Of a stretch of 64,000 nt of DNA, positions 34,653-44,357 are shown in pieces (the first letter of the stretch is position 1; every line of letters starts with the position of its first letter). A program made the position numbers and the translations under genes. The notes under the pieces are model-generated. The model was not told the DNA's origin, did no database searches, and was given only the letters and a program-made list of their open reading frames with translations. Location of the stretch: contig PDSJ01000023.1 of NCBI GenBank assembly GCA_002748425.1, positions 41,360 through 105,359 on the forward strand, written 5' to 3'. The DNA is from a candidate division KSB3 bacterium (lineage in GTDB: Bacteria > Moduliflexota > Moduliflexia > Moduliflexales > Moduliflexaceae).

Positions 34653-36011
34653 CTAGAACGGCAATCTGCCTCTAGAACCTTTTGACATACGCCGCGACAG
34701 CCTGCGGGAACCTCGTCCTCCGCCGCCTGTCAGTTTTTTCATCATTTTTCGAGCGTGCTCGAACTGTTTGAGCAATTTATTAATGTCACGGACATCGGTT
34801 CCGCTGCCCTTGGCGACGCGCAACTTACGTTTGCCGTTCAAAATTTTATGATTGAGCCGTTCTCTGGGCGTCATAGAGTTAATGATCGCCTCCATCCGAA
34901 CGAATTCTTTTTCATCCACCTGAAGATTTTGCAGAGCTTTTTTATTCATCCCGGGCATCATTTCCAGGAGCTGTTCCAAGGGCCCCATCTCGCGAACCTG
35001 TTTCAGTTGATCGCGAAAATCTTCAAGGCTGAAATTCTGTTCCCGAATCTTCCGCTCAAGCTCTTCAGCTTTCTTCTCGTCAAAAGAGCGTTCTACTTTT
35101 TCGATAAAAGAAAGCACGTCACCCATGCCGAGAATGCGCGATGCCATGCGTTCAGGATGAAAGTTTTCAAGCTGATCGAGCTTTTCGCCCATCCCGACAA
35201 ACTTAATCGGGCGATCGGTAATCGCTTTGATCGACAACGCGGCTCCGCCTCGGGCATCACCATCGAGTTTTGTCAGAATCACTCCAGTGACATCGAGATC
35301 CTTTTTGAACTGCGCAGCGACCGTCACAGCATCCTGACCGGTCATGGCATCGGCCACAAATAAGATCTCCTGCGGCGATAACACGGCTTTTAAATCCTGA
35401 AGTTCCAGCATAAGTTCCTGATCGATATGCAAGCGTCCAGCCGTATCGATCAGGAGTACATCGAAGCCCTCTTCTTCAGCTTTTTGCCTGGCTCGCCGAC
35501 AGATTTTCCGGGGGTCTTTTGCCTCAGCATCGGCAAATACGGTGATGCCGAGCTGTTCGCCCAGCACTTGCAGCTGTGTGATCGCCGCCGGACGATAGAC
35601 ATCTGCCGCCACCATCATGGGCGTATGCTGTTCTTGCACAAGCTTTCGAGCAAGTTTCGCCGTACTCGTTGTTTTTCCAGAACCTTGCAGCCCGACCATC
35701 ATCACGGTACAGGGCGACGTGCCGGAAAAATTCAGCCCGACATGTTCTTTCCCCATCAGCTCGGTCAGTTCTTCATTGACAACTTGAATGAGCTGTTGCC
35801 CGGGAGTCAGGCTTTTCAGTACATCACGCCCGACAGCGCGTTTTCTGACGCGTTCTGTAAAATTTTTTACGACCCGGAAGTTGACATCGGCTTCGAGAAG
35901 AGCCATGCGTACTTCTTTGAGTGCGCTTTTAATATTATGCTCACTCAGCTTGCCGTGTCCACGGATCGTTTTAAACGCCGACTGTAATTTCTCTGAAAGA
36001 TTATCAAACAT
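34653..36011 (-). CDS. ffh: Signal recognition particle protein Ffh (SRP54)
   Basis: 452 residues. The NG GTPase domain has GLQGSGKTTST, DTAGRLHID and TKLDGDARGGA; the M domain at the C-terminus is methionine-rich with basic arms (KMMKKLTGG, RRMSKGSRG). Ffh binds signal sequences with 4.5S RNA and docks with FtsY for membrane protein targeting. It is the first gene of the ffh-rpsP-khpA-rimM-trmD-rplS block on this strand. Confidence 0.97.
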   Translation of the reverse strand: MFDNLSEKLQSAFKTIRGHGKLSEHNIKSALKEVRMALLEADVNFRVVKNFTERVRKRAVGRDVLKSLTPGQQLIQVVNEELTELMGKEHVGLNFSGTSPCTVMMVGLQGSGKTTSTAKLARKLVQEQHTPMMVAADVYRPAAITQLQVLGEQLGITVFADAEAKDPRKICRRARQKAEEEGFDVLLIDTAGRLHIDQELMLELQDLKAVLSPQEILFVADAMTGQDAVTVAAQFKKDLDVTGVILTKLDGDARGGAALSIKAITDRPIKFVGMGEKLDQLENFHPERMASRILGMGDVLSFIEKVERSFDEKKAEELERKIREQNFSLEDFRDQLKQVREMGPLEQLLEMMPGMNKKALQNLQVDEKEFVRMEAIINSMTPRERLNHKILNGKRKLRVAKGSGTDVRDINKLLKQFEHARKMMKKLTGGGGRGSRRLSRRMSKGSRGRLPF

Positions 36012-36226
36012 GAGTCCCTTGATTTTTATCAGGAATCCCGTCCTGTAAAGGGGCTATCCACCCGCCACTCCGAGGGTTCCAACGAGCATAGAAATAGCAG
36101 ATCATACTCTATGGTGTCGGCGGAAATTGTCAAGAGGAAAATAACCGTTGGATCTATGAACGGAAAAAATCTCCAGCTTCCGAAGCTCGTCTCGAAAAGC
36201 TCGTGCCTTTCAGGACAACGTGCAGC

Positions 36227-37156
36227 TTACATATCTAAAATGTATTTGGTCGGATTCTCCGCAACGCCTTTGACCCGGACCTCATAATGCAGATGCGATC
36301 CGGTGCTGCGTCCTGTGTTGCCAACCTGAGCAATGATATCGCCGCGCTTGACTTTGTTGCCGACCTTTTTAAGCAGTTTTTTACAGTGACCGTAGAAAGT
36401 CACAAATCCATTTCCATGGTCGATGACCAGTACGTTTCCAAAAGCGCCTTTTTTCCCGGAATAGGATACGATTCCGTTTGCAGGGGCGATGATCGCTGTC
36501 CCGCTTTTTGTCGCAATGTCCAGGCCATAGTGCATACTGCGTTTTCCGGTAAACGGCGATTTGCGCGTTCCGAAGCCCGAGGTGATCCAGCCTTTGACCG
36601 GCCAGATTGAAGGCGTAGAATCAAGCAGGGTCTGCTGATCCTGGAAAAATTCCATTATGCGCTGCGACACTTCTTCCTGGTCAGTCGCTGCATCCCGCAA
36701 GCTGTCGAGACTGGCGATTTTATTTTCGATGTTTTCTTCTAAGCCTTGCTGAAGATCATCCGGGAGGATCGAAAGGTCGAGCTTTTCATCAAGCCCTCCG
36801 ATCGCGAGATTCACTGGGGAATCCGAACCAAGCTCTACACCGGCCATCAACATCAGCTTGGCATTGACTAATTTTAAGCGTGAGACCATTTGGCGTAGTT
36901 CACTGATATCACGTTCGTAACGATCGATGAGTTCTTTCTGCGAACTGGTATTTTTTCGAAATTCAGGAAGCGCTGTGACCAGCTCTTTCATATTCTTATA
37001 GTGTGCGAGCATATAATATGACATGCCGCTGATCGCGAGCACAACCACTCCTGTGAGCAGCAAGATACCCCGTGTCAAAAAATAGGGGACCTTGATCTGC
37101 TTAAACTCCGACGTGGCGTCGGGAACTACGATAAGGGTAAAATATCTTTTAAACAT
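36227..37156 (-). CDS. M23 peptidase, cell-wall metalloendopeptidase
   Basis: 309 residues. A membrane anchor near residues 28-50 and a coiled-coil region (about 55-105) precede the LytM/M23 domain, which starts near SGFGTRKSPFTGKRSMHYGLDIA. The zinc ligands fit HxxxD in that segment and HxH in SHLHYEVR. This makes it a likely active peptidoglycan endopeptidase or a NlpD/EnvC-type factor, with the active site outside the inner membrane. It is transcribed toward ffh, about 215 bases upstream. Confidence 0.9.
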   Translation of the reverse strand: MFKRYFTLIVVPDATSEFKQIKVPYFLTRGILLLTGVVVLAISGMSYYMLAHYKNMKELVTALPEFRKNTSSQKELIDRYERDISELRQMVSRLKLVNAKLMLMAGVELGSDSPVNLAIGGLDEKLDLSILPDDLQQGLEENIENKIASLDSLRDAATDQEEVSQRIMEFFQDQQTLLDSTPSIWPVKGWITSGFGTRKSPFTGKRSMHYGLDIATKSGTAIIAPANGIVSYSGKKGAFGNVLVIDHGNGFVTFYGHCKKLLKKVGNKVKRGDIIAQVGNTGRSTGSHLHYEVRVKGVAENPTKYILDM

Positions 37157-37356
37157 AAGCTGATATATGATTTATTGTAAAGCGCCGCTCTCATAAATGG
37201 AAGAGTAACGCTTCAACATATACCTGTGAAACTTTTTCGTCATACTGCGCATCGTATATCAGCATAGATTTCGAAGCTCTTGTCAAGTTTTTTCCCAGGC
37301 CGCGTTCGTTGCTCCCGGGGTGGGAAGGTCGGTGAGTGATTCATGACGTCGTGGGC

Positions 37357-38445
37357 TTAGACGTTAAAACGGACGTTGATGATGTCGCCGTCAACGACGA
37401 TATAGTCCCTGCCTTCGACGCGGAAGGCTCCATGTTGTTTCGTCTTGGCAATCGAACCGTATTTCATCAGATCATCGTAATGGATGACTTCGGCCCGAAT
37501 AAACCCACGTTCCAGATCCGAATGAATCGTGCCGGCAGCTTGAGACGCTTTGGTATCATGCTGAATGGTCCAGGCTCGAACTTCATCCTTCCCAACCGTA
37601 AAAAATGAAATCAGCCCCAGCAGCTCATAAGACACCCTGATTAAACGTGTCAAGCCAGGTTCTTGAATGCCAATCGCGTCCATAAATGTCTGAATGTCTT
37701 CCTGGCTATCGAGCTGAGCAATTTCGCTTTCTATGGCTGCGCTCAACGCAAGGGTCGGCATCCCCTGGGCCGCATTTCTGGCGATCAGTTCTCGATATTT
37801 TTCCGTGTCTCCGATATGGTCTTCACCAATATTCAGGACAATCAACATCGGCTTTCGGCTTAAGAACTGATAGCCCCTCAGGAGCCGGGCTTCATCGACG
37901 GTCACTTCAAGATCCCGAATGGTCTGCTCGTGTTCCAGGCAGTCTTTGATGCGTTGCATCAAACGCAATTCATGTTCCTGTGTTTTTTCGCCTTTTTTAT
38001 GAATGTCTGTTTCCAGGCGTTCGATGCGTTTTTCAACAATCGCCAGATCGGACAAGATGAGTTCGAGCTTCAAAGCGTCGATATCGCCGGCCGGATCGAT
38101 CCCCCCTTCGGGCATGGGGACGGTCTTGCTCTCGAAGGTTCTGACGACATGGATCAGAGCATCCACATTGCGAATGTGTGCCAGGAACCGGCTCGCCATT
38201 CCAGCGTCCTGCACACTCCCTTTTGCCAAGCCGGAGACATCCACATATTCTACAACCGCGTAAGTGGTTTTTTTCGGTGCGAACATTGTGCTCAGGGCAT
38301 CAATACGTTCGTCCGGCACCTTTACCGTGCCGATATTCGGCTCGGAACCCACGCCGTAGCCGCCGGTTTGGACATTTCGTCCGGTAAGAACATTAAATAA
38401 AGTCGTTTTTCCGCAACGCGGCAACCCGATAATTCCTGCTTTCAT
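37357..38445 (-). CDS. ychF: Redox-regulated ATPase YchF
   Basis: 362 residues, the usual YchF length. The G1 loop is GLPRCGKTTLF (the family norm is GLPNVGKST), with DVSGLAKGS, a coiled coil, and the C-terminal TGS-like domain FTVGKDEVRAW, FIRAEVI and YIVVDGDIINVRFNV. YchF/OLA1 binds ATP and associates with ribosomes. The G1 loop change is modest and probably tolerated. Confidence 0.95.
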   Translation of the reverse strand: MKAGIIGLPRCGKTTLFNVLTGRNVQTGGYGVGSEPNIGTVKVPDERIDALSTMFAPKKTTYAVVEYVDVSGLAKGSVQDAGMASRFLAHIRNVDALIHVVRTFESKTVPMPEGGIDPAGDIDALKLELILSDLAIVEKRIERLETDIHKKGEKTQEHELRLMQRIKDCLEHEQTIRDLEVTVDEARLLRGYQFLSRKPMLIVLNIGEDHIGDTEKYRELIARNAAQGMPTLALSAAIESEIAQLDSQEDIQTFMDAIGIQEPGLTRLIRVSYELLGLISFFTVGKDEVRAWTIQHDTKASQAAGTIHSDLERGFIRAEVIHYDDLMKYGSIAKTKQHGAFRVEGRDYIVVDGDIINVRFNV

Positions 38446-38516
38446 ACGTCTTGTACCCCGTGAATCTGCACTCTGTTCGGAATATTTTCCTGTGCTGCAA
38501 TTTAGATCGTTATCTT

Positions 38517-39776
38517 CTAACTGGAAAAGTGCTGATGAATGCCGAGTATATCGCGGCGCAGCAGCTCCAGGGCCATGTTCTTGACCCGTGTCCGTACAAT
38601 GTCGGGAGATCCGGAGAGATGGTAGTCCTGCACCACGAAGCTCCCGTCCTTTTTATACACAGCGATGTATGTTGGAACAGGATCGTCTGTGATTCGGCCG
38701 TATTTGCTTTGTGGGACTCCGCTGATTCCGAGTCCGATATAGGCCCCACAGCTTCGCGCCACTGCCATCGCCATCGCTTTGGCCGCAGCCATGCTGACGA
38801 ATTCGGCTCCCTCCAGGCGTTCCCTGGATTGAGGCAGGAGACGCCGCAATGATTCTGCATTCATCGTAAGCACTGCGCCGCGCAAGACATGTTCAACCCC
38901 GGGAACGGCGCTGAATTGTTGTGCAATATAGCCTCCGCTGCTGCTCTCGGCAATCGCCAGCGTCTGGGAGCGTTGTTTCAGCAGGCCGATAATGATGTCT
39001 TCCTGTGTCTCGTGATCTCTTCCAAAGATGTGATAAGGCAGGCGTTCACGAATCCGGCGCTCCTGCTCTTCGATCAGACGATCTGCATCTTCTTCGGTAT
39101 GTGATTTGGCGGCAATGCGGATATCGACTTGGCCCACGTGAGCGAGCAGACCAATTTCCGGGTTCGTTGTGTTTTGCATGATGTCACTGATGAGATGATC
39201 AATATGGCTTTCACCAACTCCGCATACTTTCAGGACACGGTATCTGATCGTGGACGATCCTGTTTGTTTCCTGAGATATGGGAGTACCGTCTCTTGCATG
39301 AGAAATTTCATCTCTCGCGGCACACCAGGCAGTGAGAGGAGAATCCCGCGCGTGTCTTCGATAATATAGCCTGGAGCCGTCCCCTGCGGATTTTCGATCG
39401 GAATCGCGCCGTCAGGAAGATATGCTTGGCGCCGGTTGTTCTCGTGAAACGTCAGGCCCCGTTTACTGAAGATCTGCTGAATCTGTTTCAGCAGATCTTC
39501 GTGAAAAATCAGTTTCCGCCCGGTGATTTCTGCTGCGATTTGGCGGGTCAGATCATCTTCCGTAGGCCCTATGCCACCGGTGGTGAGCACAATATCGGTC
39601 CGCTCCAGGGCTCGATTCAGGATCTCACGCATTCTGTCGGCATGATCGCCGACCGTGCTTGTGTAGACAACGTCAACTCCGATTTGATGGAGCTGCCCGG
39701 CGATCCAGGCGGCATTGGTATCGACGATTTGTCCCAACAGCAGCTCTGTTCCGATTGTCACGATTTCTGCTTTCAT
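38517..39776 (-). CDS. cinA: CinA family protein (nicotinamide-nucleotide amidase)
   Basis: 419 residues in two domains. The N-terminal MoaB/MogA-like part has IGTELLLGQIVDTNAAWIA, TTGGIGPTEDDLTRQ and LPGVPREM. The C-terminal amidase domain opens with LAIAESSSGGYIAQQF, where the usual AESCTGG reads AESSSGG, and continues with VPGVEHVLRGA and GISGVPQ. The family recycles nicotinamide mononucleotide or acts on pyridine nucleotides. The altered catalytic segment is worth noting. Confidence 0.92.
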   Translation of the reverse strand: MKAEIVTIGTELLLGQIVDTNAAWIAGQLHQIGVDVVYTSTVGDHADRMREILNRALERTDIVLTTGGIGPTEDDLTRQIAAEITGRKLIFHEDLLKQIQQIFSKRGLTFHENNRRQAYLPDGAIPIENPQGTAPGYIIEDTRGILLSLPGVPREMKFLMQETVLPYLRKQTGSSTIRYRVLKVCGVGESHIDHLISDIMQNTTNPEIGLLAHVGQVDIRIAAKSHTEEDADRLIEEQERRIRERLPYHIFGRDHETQEDIIIGLLKQRSQTLAIAESSSGGYIAQQFSAVPGVEHVLRGAVLTMNAESLRRLLPQSRERLEGAEFVSMAAAKAMAMAVARSCGAYIGLGISGVPQSKYGRITDDPVPTYIAVYKKDGSFVVQDYHLSGSPDIVRTRVKNMALELLRRDILGIHQHFSS

Positions 39777-39988
39777 CTCTTTCCTTGTGTACTGATCCTT
39801 GTCCTCAAGCCTAGTGATCGATCCCGATCTGTTCTTACCGCATCCGCGTTCCCGGTCCTGTTGCGATCGATGCTGGCTTGATTAAGTAATAATCTGTATG
39901 GCAGTCAGACCGATCACAGCCCTCTGCAGCATTCTGTCAATAATAAATCCATCAGAATGATCGAACGAGTCACAATTTTTCAGATCGA

Positions 39989-40846
39989 TCACGGCCGGCT
40001 CATGAATGACGCTTTCGAGGGGAATCCCCGTTCATAGCTTGCCAGATCGTCTAATGCGTGACATTCAGCACAGTTCAGGCATCTGCTGAAGAGATTGCCC
40101 GTGCCGGTGGGATTGCTGTTTGGCCCGTAGCAGATGATGTCGTAGTTGCCGCCGCTGCCGTTGTTCATGACTCTATTTTGAATGAGCAGCGGAGCAGTAT
40201 AATGGGAGAACGCGCGTATTGAAATCCCGTCGCGCTGATTCTCGCTCACGTAGTTCACTTGCAGGGTCGGTGAGGCATTATTCACCACGATCCCGTCTGT
40301 TCCATTGTGTTTGATATGATTGCTCCCGATGACCCCATTGGATTCATTGGATAAAATCCCTTCTTTGAGGTTGTAGGAGATGTCGTTGTCGCTGATGATG
40401 CTGTCAGCGCAGCTTTCCAGGTGGATACCGGGACCGGGGCTGTTCAGAATTTCGTTGCCGCTGATGCGGGCTGTCGAGTCTTTGATGTCAATCCCGCCTC
40501 CCTGGATCGTCAGGGCTTCGACGGACGCTTCGCTGCTGTTTTCAATTGATAGCAGACCCTGGATCACGGTCTGTCCTGGTCCGGCTCCTCGCAAACTCAA
40601 CGCCTTGTGCTTTATCTGCACGTCTTCATGGAACGCGCCGGCAGCAATGCGGATAAAATCGCCGCTGACCGCCGCATCGACGGCGTGCTGGATCGTCCTG
40701 TAATCGCTGGGAACATACAGTGTGCGACTTTCTCTGACGGTCGGGTCTGGAAGCGTATAGCCAGGGGAAGGTTCCTGTTTATCTTTCCCGCATCCGCTGA
40801 GGAAAATGCCGATGAAACATACTACAATCATCACTCGTGTTGTCAT
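39989..40846 (-). CDS. Right-handed beta-helix lipoprotein
   Basis: 285 residues. A signal peptide ends in a lipobox LSGC, so it is lipid-anchored. The body is a pectate-lyase-like parallel beta helix: YRTIQHAVDAAVSGDFIRIAAGAF (in two parts), then repeated coils such as GIDIKDSTARISGNEIL, GIHLESCADSIISDNDIS and GILSNESNGVIGSNHI. A CLNCAECH cluster near the C-terminus could bind heme or metal, or form disulfides. The family includes both lyases and binding proteins, and no catalytic acids are clear. Confidence 0.85.
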   Translation of the reverse strand: MTTRVMIVVCFIGIFLSGCGKDKQEPSPGYTLPDPTVRESRTLYVPSDYRTIQHAVDAAVSGDFIRIAAGAFHEDVQIKHKALSLRGAGPGQTVIQGLLSIENSSEASVEALTIQGGGIDIKDSTARISGNEILNSPGPGIHLESCADSIISDNDISYNLKEGILSNESNGVIGSNHIKHNGTDGIVVNNASPTLQVNYVSENQRDGISIRAFSHYTAPLLIQNRVMNNGSGGNYDIICYGPNSNPTGTGNLFSRCLNCAECHALDDLASYERGFPSKASFMSRP

Positions 40847-41021
40847 ACTGCCTCCTGCTTGGCCCTGAATGGCTTTTCGTCCGGGAGCGCCCGATAACAG
40901 TTGGTATTCATACTGAATTCTGAAACACTGAACGCTGTGTACTTATGACAGAGGGGTCTTCAAAAAAAGTAAAGAAAAAAATGTTCCTGGAAGGGCTGCG
41001 TGAAAAAAATATAGATTTTAC

Positions 41022-41073
41022 TTGACAGGCCGCAGCTAAAAAAAATAATAGTTCATATACTGACTATCAGTCA
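41022..41073 (+). promoter_or_regulatory. Promoter and TetR-type palindromic operator
   Basis: TTGACA at 41022-41027 is followed 17 bases later by ATAATA (41045-41050), a fair -10. The palindrome TGACT-ATC-AGTCA at 41061-41073 lies just downstream, within the early transcript, 28 bases before the TetR start. This resembles the TGACT/AGTCA operators of AcrR-type regulators, so the regulator probably represses its own gene and the export cassette. Confidence 0.7.
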
Positions 41074-41100
41074 TATTATAAATTCAAGACAGGATGTGGC

Positions 41101-41742
41101 ATGGGAGTTCAAGAACGACGTGAACGAGAGAAGCAAGCCAGGCAGGATGCGATCCTGGAGGCGGCACAGGAAATTTTTTTTGCAAAAGGCCTCGATCAAG
41201 CCACGATCGACGAGGTTGCTGAAAGAGCCGAGTTGAGTAAGGGGGCAATTTATCTCTATTTTAAGAGTAAGGAAGAGTTATACATTTCGGTGCTCTTAAA
41301 AGGGCTGGATATCCTGATCATGCAACTCCGGGAGGTGAAGGCGCACCCTCGCGGGAAATCAGCCGGCGAGATCATTCGGGAGATGAAGGAAATGTATTAT
41401 CATTTTTTTAAAAAATATCCCGAATATTTCTATATTCATTCGCTGCTGTATCATGGACGCGTCAAAAAGAAAGTTGCGCCGAGTATCTGGAAAGCGACGC
41501 ATCAGAAAGTCTGGGATGCCTTACAGATTGTCGCGGAGATTATCCAAAGCGGGATAGACGCCGGGACATTTCGGAACATGGACTGTTGGAAAGCTGCCAA
41601 CAGTTTTTGGGGCAGCGCGACTGGCGTCATGATGATGCTGGACGATTCTGAACTTCAGGACATTGTTGCCATCCCTGTCAAAGAACAATTAGATGATACA
41701 ATCGAATTATTAATCGACAGTTTGTCTCAGCACAAGAATTGA
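41101..41742 (+). CDS. TetR/AcrR family transcriptional regulator
   Basis: 213 residues. The N-terminal helix-turn-helix is intact: AILEAAQEIFFAKGLDQATIDEVAERAELSKGAIYLYFKSKEEL in several pieces, ending in the conserved YLYFKSKEEL. The C-terminal ligand-binding half is typical in length. A palindrome overlaps its promoter region. It precedes an RND transporter gene by about 65 bases, so it probably controls the cassette in response to an exported molecule. The ligand is unknown. Confidence 0.93.
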   Translation: MGVQERREREKQARQDAILEAAQEIFFAKGLDQATIDEVAERAELSKGAIYLYFKSKEELYISVLLKGLDILIMQLREVKAHPRGKSAGEIIREMKEMYYHFFKKYPEYFYIHSLLYHGRVKKKVAPSIWKATHQKVWDALQIVAEIIQSGIDAGTFRNMDCWKAANSFWGSATGVMMMLDDSELQDIVAIPVKEQLDDTIELLIDSLSQHKN

Positions 41743-41809
41743 ACGTCCGTTTTTTTCGTAGAGAAGCCGGCTGGCAGTCGCTGCATCTCTGCGCTGAAAA
41801 CACCGCCTT

Positions 41810-44209
41810 ATGACATTTTTAGGAACGATGATTATGAAATATCCGAAAGGCGTTATTGCGGTTGTTGCTGCTGTAACGCTTTTCTTTGCCGTATTTATTC
41901 CACAGGTCCGCTTTAACAACGATGCCGGCGATTTTATCCCTCCTGATGACGAAGAGCGGATGTATAATGAAGACATTCAAGAAATTTTTGGTAATGATGA
42001 CATCATATATATCGGACTGGTGATGGATAATATCTATGACCCGTCTGCGTTGGCAAAGGTGGCTGAATTGACTCGCCTGATTGAAGAGGTTGAAGGAGTT
42101 GCCGATGTGACCAGCCTGGCCTCGGTCAATAACATTGAAGGCACTGAAGAGGGTATGGAAGTCTATACCTTTGTCGACGAGGATAATCTGCCGGAAACAG
42201 CAGAAGATGCCCAGCGGATCCGACAACAGCTCGAACGCTGGGATCTGCTGATGGAGAACCTTGTTTCCAGAGACGGAACAGCAACCTCGCTTATCATCCA
42301 GCTCGAAACGAATGTCGATATGGAGACTCAGGAGCGCGTCTATCATGAAGTTAAAGACATTGTCGAGGCCAGTAAAGGGGACGGAGAACGTTACCATTAT
42401 TCCGGTTATACCGCCATCAATGTCATGTTGGGGGAATACATGCTGGATGATATCAGGCGCTTGCTGCCTTTTGCGTTTATCATCGTGGCCCTGACGCTTT
42501 ATCTTTCGTTTAGAAGCCTGAACGGTGTATTCCTGCCATTGGTGAATGTCGGCATCGCGATCATCTGGACCATTGGCAGCATGGCGATGCTGAAGGTCCC
42601 GTTATCGCTGCCGTGCACGGCGATCCCGGTGATTCTGGTCTCGGTCGGCAGTGCCTATGCCATTCACGTCATTCATGATTATTACGATGAGCTCAAAAAG
42701 GGGCTTGCAAAGGAGGCGGCCTTTCTCAGCTGTTTCAATAAAATCGGCCTGGCGGTTATCATGGCAGGACTGACGACTGTTGTGGGCTTCGGCACGCTGC
42801 TCACTTCTGATGTCATTCCACTGAAAGATTTCGGCGTCTTTGTCGCCTTTGGCACGTTTGCCGCGCTTGTGCTGGCCCTGACTTTTGTGCCGGCAGTGCT
42901 GTATCTTGAAAGAATTCGTGCGTACGCGTCGGCTCAGGGGGTTCGAGAGGGAAAGGAGCATTTCTTCGATCGTGTGTCGAGCAGTGTCCTGAAATGGCTT
43001 GTGACCTTGGTAATGCATCATCGCTTGATCGCCTTGAGCGTCGGCGTCGGCATTTTTGCACTTGCCGTCTACGGCACTTCACTGGTTTTTGTGGACGACA
43101 ACGGAATTGCCTATTTTCAAAACGGTACTGACGTCAGAAAAGATGATGCCGTCCTGAATTCGCACTTTGGCGGAACACACCTCTACGGCGTGATTATTAC
43201 TGGCCCGGATATCAACTCGATGAAAGAACCACGCATCCTGCAGGATATGGAAGGGCTGCAAATGCATTTGCAGGAGACCTTCCCTTTTATCGGGAAGACG
43301 ATGTCGCTGGCGGATTACATCAAGAAGATGAATATGGCAATGCATGAGAATCAGGAAGATTTTTATCGGCTTCCCGATCCGGAGGCCCCTGACTCACGCG
43401 ATCTCGTGGCGCAGTATCTCTTGCTGTATTCGATGTCCGGGGATCCGGAAGATTTTGACGACGTGGTGGATTATGACTATCAGCAGGCACGCATCGTGAT
43501 TCTCTCAAAGGACGGCAGCACAGTCCAGACCCAAAAGGTCGTAGATGAGATTTACGCCTACACTGCCGAACATTTTGATCCGGATTATCAGGTTCGTGTC
43601 ACCGGCGGGGCCTACACACCGCTGGTCATGGACAAGCATGTGGTGGAAGGGTCGAAACGCAGCATTCTGTCCTCGCTGATCGCTGTCTGGATTCTTACCA
43701 GCATCATCTTTCGTTCCATGTACGGCGGACTGTTTACCATTGTGCCGCTGTCGTTGGCGGTATTTGTGAATTTCGCGATTATGGGATTCTTCAAGATTCC
43801 GCTGGAAATCGGTTCGGCGATTGTCTCGAATGCGGCGATCGGCATTGGAGTGGATTACGCCATCCACTTCACGTCTCGTTTCCGGCATGAAATGGCAGCA
43901 CGCAAGCTGAAGATGAATGAAGAAGGTTTGTTTCGGGCAGCGGTGCTCACAGCGACGACCTCCGGGCAGGCCATCACATACAATGCAGTGGCGGTGGCGG
44001 CTGGTTTTCTGGTTATGTCCTTTTCGCTTTTTATGCCGCTTGTGCGCCTGGGCATACTCGTGGCGGCAATTATGTTCATCACGTCGGTCGGCAGTATCCT
44101 GTTTCTGCCAGTGCTGATATCGTATCTGAAGCCGAAATTCATACTGAAGGTCGAGACAAAGGAGCAGAAGGAGGGGTGTACAGGCTCGCAGCTCGACGCT
44201 CGTGTCTGA
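41810..44209 (+). CDS. RND-superfamily (MMPL-type) transporter
   Basis: About 799 residues. Two copies of the MMPL/sterol-sensing transmembrane unit are visible: an N-terminal helix, a large external loop, then bundles such as LLPFAFIIVALTLYLSF, AIIWTIGSMAMLKVPL and VILVSVGSAYAIHVIHDYYDEL; the second half repeats with IGIGVDYAIHFTSRFRHEM. The paired G-D-Y/H motifs suit proton-driven export of a lipid-like molecule. The start may be 41810 or ATG 41828 (AGGA precedes). It is followed by a LolA-like periplasmic protein and an outer-membrane protein, so it may span the envelope. Confidence 0.9.
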   Translation: MTFLGTMIMKYPKGVIAVVAAVTLFFAVFIPQVRFNNDAGDFIPPDDEERMYNEDIQEIFGNDDIIYIGLVMDNIYDPSALAKVAELTRLIEEVEGVADVTSLASVNNIEGTEEGMEVYTFVDEDNLPETAEDAQRIRQQLERWDLLMENLVSRDGTATSLIIQLETNVDMETQERVYHEVKDIVEASKGDGERYHYSGYTAINVMLGEYMLDDIRRLLPFAFIIVALTLYLSFRSLNGVFLPLVNVGIAIIWTIGSMAMLKVPLSLPCTAIPVILVSVGSAYAIHVIHDYYDELKKGLAKEAAFLSCFNKIGLAVIMAGLTTVVGFGTLLTSDVIPLKDFGVFVAFGTFAALVLALTFVPAVLYLERIRAYASAQGVREGKEHFFDRVSSSVLKWLVTLVMHHRLIALSVGVGIFALAVYGTSLVFVDDNGIAYFQNGTDVRKDDAVLNSHFGGTHLYGVIITGPDINSMKEPRILQDMEGLQMHLQETFPFIGKTMSLADYIKKMNMAMHENQEDFYRLPDPEAPDSRDLVAQYLLLYSMSGDPEDFDDVVDYDYQQARIVILSKDGSTVQTQKVVDEIYAYTAEHFDPDYQVRVTGGAYTPLVMDKHVVEGSKRSILSSLIAVWILTSIIFRSMYGGLFTIVPLSLAVFVNFAIMGFFKIPLEIGSAIVSNAAIGIGVDYAIHFTSRFRHEMAARKLKMNEEGLFRAAVLTATTSGQAITYNAVAVAAGFLVMSFSLFMPLVRLGILVAAIMFITSVGSILFLPVLISYLKPKFILKVETKEQKEGCTGSQLDARV

Positions 44210-44357
44210 CAGAGGGAATTCGTTGGCTGACATTTGGGGCAATGAATTCTCGTATTGAGGGTGTAACAGTTAAGAAAACAACAAGATAAGAGGACCCTTC
44301 AGTGTTCCGGGGTGAAGGCACTGGTCCTTCATTGTGAAGCATGCGAGGGAAAAATTT

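Noticed and set aside
43505..44242. Long minus-strand open frame opposite the RND gene
   Set aside because: It is a shadow of the coding strand, rich in Arg and His with no family motif. Similar shadows occur opposite 27396-28325 and 1598-2311.
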